Shown: one piece after another, positions 17,822 through 27,951 of the stretch | Layout of the letters: every line of letters begins with the position of its first letter | Numbering within the stretch: the first letter of the stretch is position 1 | Origin: Marinospirillum sp035271045 | GTDB lineage: Bacteria > Pseudomonadota > Gammaproteobacteria > Pseudomonadales > Halomonadaceae | Length of the DNA stretch: 64,000 bases | Direction of reading: 5' to 3' | Assembly (NCBI RefSeq): GCF_035271045.1 | Contig: NZ_DATESC010000015.1 | Location: 62,001-126,000, forward strand | The notes under the pieces: generated by a model | Database searches by the model: none | Seen by the model: the letters and a program-made list of their open reading frames with translations, nothing else | What the model was told of the DNA's origin: nothing | Program-made: the position numbers and the translations under genes

Positions 17822-18758
17822 AAAAAACCTTTAGATTAGCCGTTGCTAGAATATTCACCACTAGCTGATCGAAGCTTAATCCTGCAAAAGCAGCCGCTTG
17901 CGGCACCAAACTATGGTCGGTCATACCTGGGCTAGTATTTACTTCTAATAACCAAGGTTGTCTGGCTTCATCCACCATAATGTCAACTCTACCCCAGCTT
18001 TCACACCCGACTGCACGGTAAGCATCGAGTGCTAACTGTTGAATGGCTTGCTCTTCTTGATTCGATAAACCACAAGGTAATAAGTATTGCGTATCAGTGG
18101 CCGTATACTTAGCATTAAAATCATAAAAATCGTGGCTAGTTTTTAAACCAATGACCGGCAAAGCTTTGCCATCAACAATGCTCACGGTAAATTCTGAGCC
18201 ACTGATAAAGCGCTCTGCCAAAATACGTGAATCATACTCGCTGGCTTTAACATAAGCCTGAGCCAACTGCTTGGCAGAAGTAATTTTGCTCATACCAATA
18301 CTCGAGCCTTCATGAGCAGGCTTAACCATCAATGGCAAACCCAACTTAGCCACTAGCTGCTCAGCATTAGTATCAGCATTCAACAAGCTAGACACAGGCG
18401 TTGGCAAACCTAAACCTTGCCAAACCTGTTTGCATTTAAACTTATCCATACCTAACGCAGAAGCCATCACGTCACTACCGGTATAAGGAATACGCAGCCA
18501 CTCTAAAACACCTTGGATACTGCCATCTTCACCACCACGGCCATGCAAAGCAATAAAAGCACGGTCAAATTTTTCAGCCGTTAGCTGAGCAACGGCTTGT
18601 TTGGTTAAATCCAATCCAAAAGCATTCACACCTGAACGCAACAAGGCAGCTAAAACGGCATTACCGCTGCGTAAAGACACGTCACGTTCAGCAGAACAAC
18701 CGCCCATTAATACTGCAACACGTCCAAACTTATGTATTGCTTCTTTACTCAGGCTCAT
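17814..18758 (-). CDS. ddl: D-alanine--D-alanine ligase
   Basis: Ddl makes the D-Ala-D-Ala dipeptide that MurF attaches to the peptidoglycan precursor. The 314-residue ATP-grasp enzyme shows GGCSAERDVSLRSG near the N-terminus, HGRGGEDGSIQG around residue 75, and LLEVNTSPGMT near the C-terminus. The ATG at 18758 has AGAGGG upstream; a GTG two codons earlier is less likely. It lies between murC and ftsQ, as in the ddlB position of E. coli. Confidence 0.96.
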   Translation of the reverse strand: MSLSKEAIHKFGRVAVLMGGCSAERDVSLRSGNAVLAALLRSGVNAFGLDLTKQAVAQLTAEKFDRAFIALHGRGGEDGSIQGVLEWLRIPYTGSDVMASALGMDKFKCKQVWQGLGLPTPVSSLLNADTNAEQLVAKLGLPLMVKPAHEGSSIGMSKITSAKQLAQAYVKASEYDSRILAERFISGSEFTVSIVDGKALPVIGLKTSHDFYDFNAKYTATDTQYLLPCGLSNQEEQAIQQLALDAYRAVGCESWGRVDIMVDEARQPWLLEVNTSPGMTDHSLVPQAAAFAGLSFDQLVVNILATANLKVFCG

Positions 18759-18767
18759 GGACACCCT

Positions 18768-20207
18768 CTAATTTTTCTTAACTGTGACAAATTCAAGCTT
18801 ACTCATAGCAAGGCGTTGAGCAACGCCACCTACATCACCTGCACCTTGAGTCAACAACAAGTCGCCAGGGCGTAATACACCAGCCAATAAACTTTCTAGC
18901 TCGCTGTTGTTATCAAGAAATAAAGGATCTAGCTTGCCGCGCTGACGAATTGAACCACTTAAACTGCGACCATCAGCACCGGGAATTGCTGACTCACCTG
19001 CCGCAAAAACATCCAACAGCACTAGCACATCAACACTAGACAACACCTTAACAAAATCTTCGTACAAATCACGGGTGCGCGAAAAACGGTGGGGCTGATA
19101 AATCATCACCAAACGGCGCTTAGGCCAACCTTCACGCACCGCGTTAATCACCGCGTCCACTTCACGGGGGTGATGACCATAATCATCCACTAGCATCACT
19201 TCACCATCACCAACCGGAAAATCACCCATTAGCTGAAAACGTCGCCCAACCCCTTGAAAACCTGACAAGCCACTAACAATGAATTGATCGTCAATGCCTT
19301 CATCCGTAGCAACAGCAATCGCAGCTAAGGCATTGAGCACATTGTGGCGACCGGGGATTTTTAAGCTAATATCTAGCGGTAGGTTTTTATTAGGACGCAG
19401 CACTGTAAAGCTAATTTCACGACCCACTTGTTTAAAATTAGTCGCACGGTAATCGGCTTCTTCATTAAAACCATAGGTTAAAATTGGACGACTAATTTTA
19501 GGCATTAATTCAGTAACAATTTCATCATCGGTGCAAATCACAGCCAAACCATAAAAAGGCAGATTATGTAAAAATTCTAAGAAGGTCTGTTTCAGTTTTT
19601 CAAAATCACCACCATAGGTCGACATATGGTCAGCATCAATGTTGGTAACAATAGAAACCACTGGCTGTAAGTGCAAAAAAGACGCATCGGATTCATCCGC
19701 TTCAGCAACTAGGTAGCGTGATTCACCTAAACGTGCATTAGTACCGGCTTGCGTTAATCGACCACCAATCACAAACGTTGGATCTTGCCCTGCCTCAGCC
19801 AAAATAGAAGCAATTAAACTGGTAGTGGTGGTTTTACCGTGCGTACCAGCAACAGCGATACCATGACGAAAGCGCATTAATTCAGCCAACATTTCGGCAC
19901 GGCGCACAACAGGAATGCGTGCATCTAATGCAGCTTTAATTTCGGGATTACTTTCGTTAATCGCACTAGAAACCACAACAACGTCTGCACCAGCAATATT
20001 TTCAGCCAAATGACCAATGCAAATTTTAGTGCCTAAACTGGCTAAACGCTCGACAACAGTGCCTGACTTTAAATCTGAACCACTGATTTTATAGCCTTCG
20101 GTTAGCAATACTTCAGCGATACCACACATACCAGCACCGCCAATGCCAACAAAGTGAATATGCCGAATACGGCGCATAGTAGGTGCTCGATAAGCAAGCT
20201 CGTTCAT
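18768..20207 (-). CDS. murC: UDP-N-acetylmuramate--L-alanine ligase
   Basis: MurC adds L-alanine to UDP-MurNAc. The Rossmann motif FVGIGGAGMCGIAEVL lies near residue 20, and the ATP-binding motif GTHGKTTTTS around residue 121. The 479-residue length is typical. The start overlaps the murG stop by four bases (ATGA), so I kept the first ATG rather than the one ten codons later. Confidence 0.97.
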   Translation of the reverse strand: MNELAYRAPTMRRIRHIHFVGIGGAGMCGIAEVLLTEGYKISGSDLKSGTVVERLASLGTKICIGHLAENIAGADVVVVSSAINESNPEIKAALDARIPVVRRAEMLAELMRFRHGIAVAGTHGKTTTTSLIASILAEAGQDPTFVIGGRLTQAGTNARLGESRYLVAEADESDASFLHLQPVVSIVTNIDADHMSTYGGDFEKLKQTFLEFLHNLPFYGLAVICTDDEIVTELMPKISRPILTYGFNEEADYRATNFKQVGREISFTVLRPNKNLPLDISLKIPGRHNVLNALAAIAVATDEGIDDQFIVSGLSGFQGVGRRFQLMGDFPVGDGEVMLVDDYGHHPREVDAVINAVREGWPKRRLVMIYQPHRFSRTRDLYEDFVKVLSSVDVLVLLDVFAAGESAIPGADGRSLSGSIRQRGKLDPLFLDNNSELESLLAGVLRPGDLLLTQGAGDVGGVAQRLAMSKLEFVTVKKN

Positions 20208-21313
20208 TGAATATCCTTCAAAATTATCTTCAGCATTTGTTGACCAGCATGGTTAGATGCTAGCTGGAAAGCCTTGTCTGCCATCGTTGCTAGGTAGCGA
20301 CGATCAGCTAAGTTACCACTTAATAATTCTGCTAACGAAGTGGCATTAAATTGGGTTTGTGGCAAAAGTAGTGCCGCGCCAGCATCTGCTAGAAAACGCG
20401 CATTATGCGTCTGATGGTCATCAACCGCAAAAGGAAAAGGCACTAATATTGAAGCAACACCAACCACAGCCAACTCAGCCAAGGTTAAAGCGCCTGCGCG
20501 ACAAACAACCAGATCTGCCCAGCTTAAAGCGGCAGCCATATCTTCAATAAAATCAGTAACCGTAATTTTTTCATGTAACTCAGGTATTTTTTCATAAAGT
20601 GGTGCATACAGCGCTTGCGTTGTTTCAAACTGCTTTTTACCCGTTTGGTGACGCATAAGGGGTAATTGATCGTTAGGTAACAAATTAAGCGTAGCTGGCA
20701 AGGTCGTGTTTAATACCTGCGCGCCTAAACTGCCACCAATAATAAGAATACGCAGCGGCCCAGTGCGTTCGGCATAACGCTGTGTGGGTGGCGGTAAATT
20801 TAATAAAGTTTCACGCACGGGATTACCCACACACTCAACTTTAGGGTGATCTGCAAACGCTTGTGGAAAAGCAGTAAAAACCCGTTTAGCTAAATAAGAT
20901 AAACTTTTATTGGTCATCCCCGGCAAAGCATTTTGTTCATGTATATACAAAGGAATACGCAGCAGCCAAGCGGCCAAACCACCCGGGCCGCTGGCAAAAC
21001 CACCAAAACCAATCACCCGACAAGGCTTAACTTGGCGTAAAATTTTAATTGCCTGCCACACGCTTGCCAATAACTTAAAAGGGGCAAATAACAACGTTCT
21101 TTTACCTTTACCACGCAAGCCAGAAATGCTTAATTCATAAAAAGGAATACCCGCAGCAGGCACGTTTTGTGCTTCCATGCTGTTGCTGCTACCCAACCAA
21201 ACTACGCTTTCACCTTGCGCTTGCAACAGCTTAGCCATTGCCAAAGCAGGAAAAATATGACCACCCGTGCCACCGGCCATTAATAATGTGGGTTTAGACA
21301 CGGAATGACTCAT
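20204..21313 (-). CDS. murG: Lipid II synthase MurG (N-acetylglucosaminyltransferase)
   Basis: MurG transfers GlcNAc to lipid I to give lipid II on the inner face of the membrane. Glycine-rich loops GGTGGHIFPALA (about residues 14-25) and IIGGSLGAQVLN (about 192-203) are present, and VCRAGALTLAE carries the UDP-GlcNAc-binding region. The protein has 369 residues. It follows ftsW after five bases and overlaps murC by four. Confidence 0.97.
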   Translation of the reverse strand: MSHSVSKPTLLMAGGTGGHIFPALAMAKLLQAQGESVVWLGSSNSMEAQNVPAAGIPFYELSISGLRGKGKRTLLFAPFKLLASVWQAIKILRQVKPCRVIGFGGFASGPGGLAAWLLRIPLYIHEQNALPGMTNKSLSYLAKRVFTAFPQAFADHPKVECVGNPVRETLLNLPPPTQRYAERTGPLRILIIGGSLGAQVLNTTLPATLNLLPNDQLPLMRHQTGKKQFETTQALYAPLYEKIPELHEKITVTDFIEDMAAALSWADLVVCRAGALTLAELAVVGVASILVPFPFAVDDHQTHNARFLADAGAALLLPQTQFNATSLAELLSGNLADRRYLATMADKAFQLASNHAGQQMLKIILKDIQ

Positions 21314-21318
21314 AGCGC

Positions 21319-22512
21319 TTACTCCTGAAATGCCTGTTTACGGCGTTCGTAATCGGCACGAAAAATTAAGCCCAGCATTATACCACTGGCAATTAAGCTG
21401 CTACCGCCGTAGCTAATCAGCGGCAAGGTTAAACCTTTGGTTGGTAACAGCCCAGTATTTACACCTAAATTAACCAACACTTGGGTTGTAAAAATAACCC
21501 CCAAACCATAGCAAAGGTAGGCTGAAAAAAAATGCCCAATCACTTCACACTTCCGACCAATTAAAAAGATACGACTAATTAACACAACAAAAAGCGCAAT
21601 CGTCAGTAGACCACCAATTAATCCCAATTCTTCAGCAAGGATTGAGAAAATAAAGTCAGTGTGCGCCTCAGGCAAATAAAAGAGCTTTTGTACGCTATTA
21701 CCCAAGCCTAAACCCGCCCAATGCCCTCGCCCAAAAGCAATTAACGCCTGTGTTAACTGATAACCTGAATTAAATTGATGCGACCAAGGGTCGGTAAAAC
21801 TGGTTAAGCGTTCAACGCGATAAGGCTCCATAATGGCAATGAATGCTAAGCCAACGACAGCCGTTAATAACACGAATAAAAAGTGTTTTAATTGCACTCC
21901 AGCTAAAAAAACCATACCCATAATAGCAGTCATAGCCACCACTAAACTGCCATAATCCGGCTGAAAAATAAGCAAACTGCCATAGACCAACACCAGCAAT
22001 AAAGGCTTAATAAAACCAGTAAACGTATTACGAACCTGTTGTATATGGCGAGTTAAATAGCTAGCCATATAAATAACCAAACAAATTTTAGCCACTTCAG
22101 ACGTTTGTAAGTTAAAAAAACCAAAACTAATCCAACGCGTACTGCCATTGATTTCACGGCCAATTAACAAGACAAGGCTTAATAATAAAAAAGCGAACAA
22201 CAAAAACAACGGGCCTTGTTTTTGAATCAAGGCCAGCGGCACTTGGCTGACTAAAAATACAATAAACAAACTTAATACAGCAAAAATACCCTGCCGTATT
22301 GCATAGTGTTGCGGGTTATTGGAAAGGAACTCTGCAACAGCGACAGAAGCTGAACTCACCATTAGCCAGCCTAAAGCTAACAAAAATAGGCTGCTAAAAA
22401 GTAGCCATCCATCTAAGTAGCGTGTTGAACTTAGGTGCAAAGTACGCCCTTGCACCTTTAAATTAGAAAAAGATGGCAAGTATTGGCTTAGCTGGGCAAG
22501 TCGATTACGCAC
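21319..22512 (-). CDS. ftsW: Lipid II polymerase FtsW (SEDS family)
   Basis: FtsW is the septal peptidoglycan glycosyltransferase that works with FtsI. It has about ten transmembrane segments and the SEDS motifs GNSVQKLFYLPEAHTDFIF and GLLPTKGLTLPLISYGGSS, the latter close to the C-terminus. It has 397 residues. Its first 25 bases overlap the end of murD, a longer overlap than others in the cluster but common for this gene pair. Confidence 0.96.
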   Translation of the reverse strand: MRNRLAQLSQYLPSFSNLKVQGRTLHLSSTRYLDGWLLFSSLFLLALGWLMVSSASVAVAEFLSNNPQHYAIRQGIFAVLSLFIVFLVSQVPLALIQKQGPLFLLFAFLLLSLVLLIGREINGSTRWISFGFFNLQTSEVAKICLVIYMASYLTRHIQQVRNTFTGFIKPLLLVLVYGSLLIFQPDYGSLVVAMTAIMGMVFLAGVQLKHFLFVLLTAVVGLAFIAIMEPYRVERLTSFTDPWSHQFNSGYQLTQALIAFGRGHWAGLGLGNSVQKLFYLPEAHTDFIFSILAEELGLIGGLLTIALFVVLISRIFLIGRKCEVIGHFFSAYLCYGLGVIFTTQVLVNLGVNTGLLPTKGLTLPLISYGGSSLIASGIMLGLIFRADYERRKQAFQE

Positions 22513-23843
22513 TGAGCAAACACCTCACCGCGGTGTTCAAAGCCGCTAAATTGATCAAAACTGGCACAAGCTGGCGATAATAAAACTTGTTCACCACTAA
22601 CAGCCTGAGCTGCTAGCCAAGCAACCGCTTCGGGTAAACTGGCTAAAGTGTGTTGTTTTAAGTTATCGGGTAAGTATTCAGCAATTAAAGACGCATCACG
22701 GCCAATCAAAGCAACACCGGCTATATTTTTAGTTAAAGCCATTTTAATGGGCGAAAAATCTTGGCCTTTACCTTCACCGCCTAAAATCAACCAAATGGGC
22801 GCATCAGGCTTAGCCAAACCTTTAACCGCAGCTAACATCGCACCCACATTAGTGGCTTTAGAGTCATTATAAAAAACCACACCCTTACGACTTGCCACAA
22901 ATTCACAACGGTGCGCCAAAGGCTTAAATGCAACAATTGCAGCACGCATTGCTTCTATAGAAAAGCCAACTGCAAAGCCTAACGCAAAAGCAGCTAATGC
23001 ATTACTTAAACCATGATTACCTACCAAAGGCACTTCATTAGCCGCCATTAACGGCTTATCACCCTTCATTAGCCAACGCTCATCGCCTAAATAGATTAAG
23101 CCTAACTCATCAGCATGGCTGGGTGCATTCAAGCCAAAACTTAGCCGCGTCGCCTTTAGGCCATGAATTGGAAAAGTTTGTGGATCTTCACGGTTAAATA
23201 TTACCGCTGCACAATGATGATAAATCCGCTGTTTAGCAAAAACATAATCAGCAAAATTGGCATAACGGTCAAGGTGATCTTCACTCACATTTAACACCAC
23301 AGCGGCTTTTGCATTTAAAGACTGAGTGGTTTCTAACTGAAAAGAAGACAGCTCTAATACATAAATGTCCTGCTGACCTTGAGCCAGTAAGTCAAGCACA
23401 GGCAGACCAATATTACCGCCGACCCCCACTTTTAAACCGGCAGCTTTAGCCATTTCGCCCAGTAAAGTCGTCACAGTACTTTTAGCATTAGAGCCCGTAA
23501 TCGCAATCACCGGCTGTTGAACGGCACGGCAAAATAACTCGACATCCCCAATAATTGTAACACCCTGCTGACGGGCGGCTTCTATCGCTGAATCGGCAAC
23601 ACTAACCCCTGGACTAACGATTAAACAGCTAACCGAACAAGTTAACTCAGCATCTAAAGGCCCTAACCAAATGGACACATCAGGCCACTGCTGCCGGAAC
23701 GTTTCTAAACCCGGTGGATTAACCCGTGTGTCAGCAATGGAAAAAGATTTGCCCTGCATTGATAAATAATTAGCCACTGAAAGGCCTGTTTGACCCAATC
23801 CAATAATTAAATAATCTTCCTTGTTTAAATAAGCTGAACTCAT
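22488..23843 (-). CDS. murD: UDP-N-acetylmuramoylalanine--D-glutamate ligase
   Basis: MurD adds D-glutamate to UDP-MurNAc-L-Ala. The ATP loop reads AITGSNAKSTVTTLLGE (about residue 105); the usual Gly before Lys is Ala here, as in some other MurD proteins (GTNGK is the more usual form). The 451-residue length is within range. The ATG at 23843 has AAAGGA upstream, so the longer open frame to 23882, which would overlap mraY, is rejected. Confidence 0.96.
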   Translation of the reverse strand: MSSAYLNKEDYLIIGLGQTGLSVANYLSMQGKSFSIADTRVNPPGLETFRQQWPDVSIWLGPLDAELTCSVSCLIVSPGVSVADSAIEAARQQGVTIIGDVELFCRAVQQPVIAITGSNAKSTVTTLLGEMAKAAGLKVGVGGNIGLPVLDLLAQGQQDIYVLELSSFQLETTQSLNAKAAVVLNVSEDHLDRYANFADYVFAKQRIYHHCAAVIFNREDPQTFPIHGLKATRLSFGLNAPSHADELGLIYLGDERWLMKGDKPLMAANEVPLVGNHGLSNALAAFALGFAVGFSIEAMRAAIVAFKPLAHRCEFVASRKGVVFYNDSKATNVGAMLAAVKGLAKPDAPIWLILGGEGKGQDFSPIKMALTKNIAGVALIGRDASLIAEYLPDNLKQHTLASLPEAVAWLAAQAVSGEQVLLSPACASFDQFSGFEHRGEVFAQCVIDLPS

Positions 23844-23853
23844 AACAATCCTT

Positions 23854-24936
23854 TTATCGTAATTTAAGTGTCGACAAACCAATCAAGACTAACACCACAG
23901 TTATAATCCAAAAGCGCACAATAACACGCGGTTCAGGCCAACCTTTTAATTCAAAATGATGGTGCAAAGGTGCCATAAGAAATACCCTTTTACCGGTCAT
24001 TTTAAACGAAGCTACTTGAATAATGACAGACAAGGTTTCCATCACAAACACCCCACCCATAATAAACAACACAATTTCTTGGCGTACAATCACTGCTACC
24101 GTACCTAGCGCAGCACCCAAGGCTAAAGCGCCTACATCGCCCATAAAGACTTGAGCAGGGTAGGTGTTAAACCATAAAAAACCTAAACCAGCACCAATAA
24201 TGGCAGTACAAAAAACCACTAATTCACCTGAACCGGGTATAAAAGGGATTAATAAGTAGTTAGCAAAATTAACATTACCACTGACATAAGCAAAAATACC
24301 CAAAGCACCCGCCACCATAACGGTCGGTAAAATAGCTAAGCCATCTAAACCATCGGTTAAATTAACAGCATTACTTGAACCAACAATCACAAAATAAGTA
24401 AGGAGTATAAAAAACACGCCCAGTTCCAATGCAACACCTTTAAAAAAAGGAAAAATCAACTGAGTCTCAGCAGGAACAACCGCCGTGTGAAACAAGGCAT
24501 AAGCGACTAAAAAACCGACTAAAGATTGCCAAAAATACTTCCAGCGAGCAGGTAAACCACGGGGGTTCTTTTCGACAACTTTACGCCAATCATCTACCCA
24601 ACCAATCGCACCAAAACTAAGCGTTACAATTAATACTAACCACACAAAACGGTTGCTTAAATCAGACCACAGCAAAGTGCTTAGCGCGATGGATAATAAA
24701 ATCAGCGCACCACCCATTGTTGGCGTGCCTGCTTTAGAAAGGTGTGATTGCGGGCCATCACTACGAATCGCTTGACCTATTTGCTTTTCTGTTAAACGCC
24801 GTATCATCCAAGGTCCAAACAGCAACGAAAAAGTCAGTGAAGTAAGTACACCTAAAATACCGCGCAAACTTAGGTAATTAAACACTTCAAACATGGCATG
24901 AAATTGTGACAAGTACTGGGTGAGCCAAAGTAACAT
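23854..24936 (-). CDS. mraY: Phospho-N-acetylmuramoyl-pentapeptide transferase MraY
   Basis: MraY makes lipid I by joining the UDP-MurNAc-pentapeptide to undecaprenyl phosphate. The 360-residue, ten-helix membrane protein has the motifs KAGTPTMGGALIL, NAVNLTDGLDGLA (catalytic aspartates) and the cytoplasmic LMAPLHHHFELKGWPE histidine motif. Neighbours are murF upstream (52-base gap) and murD downstream (10 bases). Confidence 0.98.
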   Translation of the reverse strand: MLLWLTQYLSQFHAMFEVFNYLSLRGILGVLTSLTFSLLFGPWMIRRLTEKQIGQAIRSDGPQSHLSKAGTPTMGGALILLSIALSTLLWSDLSNRFVWLVLIVTLSFGAIGWVDDWRKVVEKNPRGLPARWKYFWQSLVGFLVAYALFHTAVVPAETQLIFPFFKGVALELGVFFILLTYFVIVGSSNAVNLTDGLDGLAILPTVMVAGALGIFAYVSGNVNFANYLLIPFIPGSGELVVFCTAIIGAGLGFLWFNTYPAQVFMGDVGALALGAALGTVAVIVRQEIVLFIMGGVFVMETLSVIIQVASFKMTGKRVFLMAPLHHHFELKGWPEPRVIVRFWIITVVLVLIGLSTLKLR

Positions 24937-24988
24937 TGGTTATTTCATCTTAGTAGTTAAATGGGATTTAAAGTTTGGTGCTTCTTAT

Positions 24989-26359
24989 TTACTTATTTAA
25001 TGGCACTAATAAATCAACCAGCTTATCCATAGCAGCTGTACGTGAACCTTTCACTAACAAACAGGTATCCACATTAAGTTCTGGCTTTAGTAATTCAGCC
25101 AAAGCTTCATGGCTAACGGCTACTTTACCACCTTCACCAAATGCTTTAGCCGCTAAACTTGCCTTACCCTGCAAAGCAAATAACCCGTCCAATCCTTTTT
25201 GTCGCGCATACGCACCTAACTCGATGTGAATGTTATCAGTTGCTTCGCCTAACTCGGCCAAGCTTCCTAAAGCCAATAATTTCTTACTCGCTGGTAAAGC
25301 AGCCAATAAATCAATCGCTGATTTAACTGCATCAGGACTGGCATTGTAACTATCATCAAGCACGAGAGCACCACCCCAAGCGTTGATTCTCTGTAAACGC
25401 CTTGCTACCGGCTGTAAAGTTTCTAAAGCCTGAGCTTGCGTGGCTAAAGGCACACCTAAATGCCCTGCTGCTGCGATTGCTGCTAGTGCATTGGCAATAT
25501 TGTGCTTACCCGGCAGCGGTAAACGTATTGCCTCTTCACCCCAAGGCGTAACCACCGTAAAACGGGCATTGCCCAATTTATCGAGTTGTACTTTCTTGGC
25601 TACAACATCGGCTTGCTGAAAACCAAAGCTGATTACTTGACCCGTAGCTTGCTGTTTTGCTTGTTGCAACCAAAAATCATAAAAAGCATCATCGGCATTT
25701 AAGACTAGGCAACCACCTAATTTAATGTGTGCCAGCACTTCAGCTTTAGCAGTCGCAATGGCTTGCATACTGCCAAACTCACCCAAGTGCGCCCCTGTTA
25801 CATTAGTAATAATCGCCATGTCAGGTTGAGCAATACGCGCCAAATAATCAATTTCTTGTAAATGATTAGCACCTAACTCAACCACCGCAGCAGCATGAGT
25901 CGGCTGTAAGCCTAACAAGGTTAAAGGTACGCCTAACGCATTATTCAAATTACCACGCGTCGCCAAAATTTGCCCATAATGTGCCATCAATATGGCGGCT
26001 AGCATTTCTTTAACACTGGTTTTGCCGCTATTGCCTGTCACTGCAATTAAAGGCGCTGTAAAAAGTTGACGATTATAACTGGCTAAATCAGCTAAAGCTG
26101 TAATAACTGAGGTGACTTTAATTTGCGGTAAACGGCTTGGCTGCCAACGCTCAACCAAAGCAGCACTGGCGTAATTATTTTGGGCCTGGTCTAAAAAGTC
26201 ATGCCCATCAACCCTTTGCCCTACCAAAGCAGCGAACAAAGTACCGGCATCAACTTGACGTGCATCAAGCGTAACACGCTGCACTAGCACGCTAGTTTGA
26301 CCTTGAACTGTCCCCCCCACACAAGTGGCTAGCTGTTGCAAAGTTAAAGGGTGCATCAT
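24989..26359 (-). CDS. murF: UDP-MurNAc-tripeptide--D-Ala-D-Ala ligase
   Basis: MurF attaches D-Ala-D-Ala, the final cytoplasmic step of precursor synthesis. The ATP loop AVTGNSGKTSVKEML is near residue 110, followed by RGNLNNALGVPLTLL, a MurF hallmark. The 456-residue length is normal. The start overlaps murE by four bases. Confidence 0.96.
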   Translation of the reverse strand: MMHPLTLQQLATCVGGTVQGQTSVLVQRVTLDARQVDAGTLFAALVGQRVDGHDFLDQAQNNYASAALVERWQPSRLPQIKVTSVITALADLASYNRQLFTAPLIAVTGNSGKTSVKEMLAAILMAHYGQILATRGNLNNALGVPLTLLGLQPTHAAAVVELGANHLQEIDYLARIAQPDMAIITNVTGAHLGEFGSMQAIATAKAEVLAHIKLGGCLVLNADDAFYDFWLQQAKQQATGQVISFGFQQADVVAKKVQLDKLGNARFTVVTPWGEEAIRLPLPGKHNIANALAAIAAAGHLGVPLATQAQALETLQPVARRLQRINAWGGALVLDDSYNASPDAVKSAIDLLAALPASKKLLALGSLAELGEATDNIHIELGAYARQKGLDGLFALQGKASLAAKAFGEGGKVAVSHEALAELLKPELNVDTCLLVKGSRTAAMDKLVDLLVPLNK

Positions 26360-27936
26360 CGCTTTTTACTCATTAAGGCCTGTTGCGCCTGCTCAAGATC
26401 ATTAAAGTGTAAACGCTGACCTGCTATTTCTTGATACGTTTCATGGCCTTTACCGGCAATTAATACCCAGTCGCCTGCTACGGCTTGGGTAATCGCCATT
26501 TGAATGGCTTGTTGTCGATCAGCAACCTCCAAAGCATCAGCACCAGCGCCCACTAAAATGGCTTGGCGTATGCTTGCTGAATCTTCATAACGTGGATTAT
26601 CATCCGTTATCAGCACTTTATCTGCAAGCCGCTGCGCCACTTCACCCATCAAAAAACGCTTACCCGTATCACGATTACCGCCACAACCAAACACACACCA
26701 AAGTTTGCCTTGGCAATGTTTTCGCAAGGCTAATAAGGCCTGCTCTAAAGCATCGGGCGTATGAGCATAATCAACCACTACTTGGAGTAAAGCAGCCGAT
26801 TGAGGAACAGCCGAAGGGTTTAAAAAAATTCGCTGCATTCGTCCCGGTACGGCTTGTAACTGATTCAATACAGCTAAAACTTGTGGCATAGCAACACCCT
26901 CGGCTAATAAAGCAGCCATAACCGCTAAAGCATTGGCCAAATTAAACGCACCTAACAAGGGTAACGTTAAATGGTAATTTTTTTGCTGATGCAGCGGTTG
27001 TTGATAAACCAGTTCGGCTTGAATGCCATCCAACGTATAAGTAGCTTGCACAACATTTAAACAAGTAATCCAATTAAATAAAACTTGCTCTTTTGTAGCC
27101 GGTTTAAGGCTATAACCAAAACATTGTTTAGGTTGATGGGTTGAGTTTTGTAAATTTATTAGCCACTGCTGGCCCACTGGATCATCTAAATTAATCACCG
27201 CCGTTTCTAGTTCAGGGCGTAAAAATAATTGTTGCTTGGCGCTGGCATAAGCTTCAAGGCTGCCGTGATAATCTAAATGATCGCGGCTTAAATTAGTATA
27301 AATAGCACTGGTCATTAACAAGCCATCTAAACGTCCCTGATGCAACGCATGAGAAGAAGCTTCAAGGGTTACTTGTTCAATGCCTTGCGCTGCCCAATCT
27401 GCATAAAGTTGATGCAATTCAAAAATATCTGGCGTGGTGTGCGTAGCGGCTTGTAATTGATGTAACTCACCATTACCCAGCGTGCCAACTAAGGCGCTGC
27501 GTTTACCTAATAACTGCCAAGCTTGGCATAAATAATGCGCAACTGAAGATTTACCGTTAGTACCTGTCACTGCTTGAGTACGTATTTTTGATAAGGGCGC
27601 TTGAGTATTCAAAGCTAACAAGGCACCTAGATGGGCACGTAACTGCGGTAGTTTTAATAACCAGCCAGAAGCGTGCTGCTCCAAAGCTAAATCACCGTCT
27701 GTCACTGCCAACAATGCACCTCGCTGCCACGCTTGTTCCACAAAAGCTAAACCCTGTTGCTGAGTACCAACTAAAGCAAAAAAAACATCTCCCATTTCAA
27801 CTAAACGGCTGTCATGCACCAAACGTGTAAACGTACGAGTCGATAAGGGCTGATTAGCCAAAATAGCCGTCAATTTTGGCCATAAAACAGCCCAGTCGTT
27901 TAACTGCTTGGCTTTTGTTAACCTTAAAAGACTCAT
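26356..27936 (-). CDS. murE: UDP-MurNAc-L-Ala-D-Glu--meso-diaminopimelate ligase
   Basis: MurE adds the third residue of the stem peptide. The motif DDNPRYED (about residues 437-444) is the DNPR signature for meso-diaminopimelate, so the wall is DAP-type. The ATP loop AVTGTNGKSSVAHYL is at about residue 122. At 526 residues it is about 30 longer than E. coli MurE. It follows ftsI after 15 bases. Confidence 0.96.
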   Translation of the reverse strand: MSLLRLTKAKQLNDWAVLWPKLTAILANQPLSTRTFTRLVHDSRLVEMGDVFFALVGTQQQGLAFVEQAWQRGALLAVTDGDLALEQHASGWLLKLPQLRAHLGALLALNTQAPLSKIRTQAVTGTNGKSSVAHYLCQAWQLLGKRSALVGTLGNGELHQLQAATHTTPDIFELHQLYADWAAQGIEQVTLEASSHALHQGRLDGLLMTSAIYTNLSRDHLDYHGSLEAYASAKQQLFLRPELETAVINLDDPVGQQWLINLQNSTHQPKQCFGYSLKPATKEQVLFNWITCLNVVQATYTLDGIQAELVYQQPLHQQKNYHLTLPLLGAFNLANALAVMAALLAEGVAMPQVLAVLNQLQAVPGRMQRIFLNPSAVPQSAALLQVVVDYAHTPDALEQALLALRKHCQGKLWCVFGCGGNRDTGKRFLMGEVAQRLADKVLITDDNPRYEDSASIRQAILVGAGADALEVADRQQAIQMAITQAVAGDWVLIAGKGHETYQEIAGQRLHFNDLEQAQQALMSKKR

Positions 27937-27951
27937 GGTATTTTTTACCCC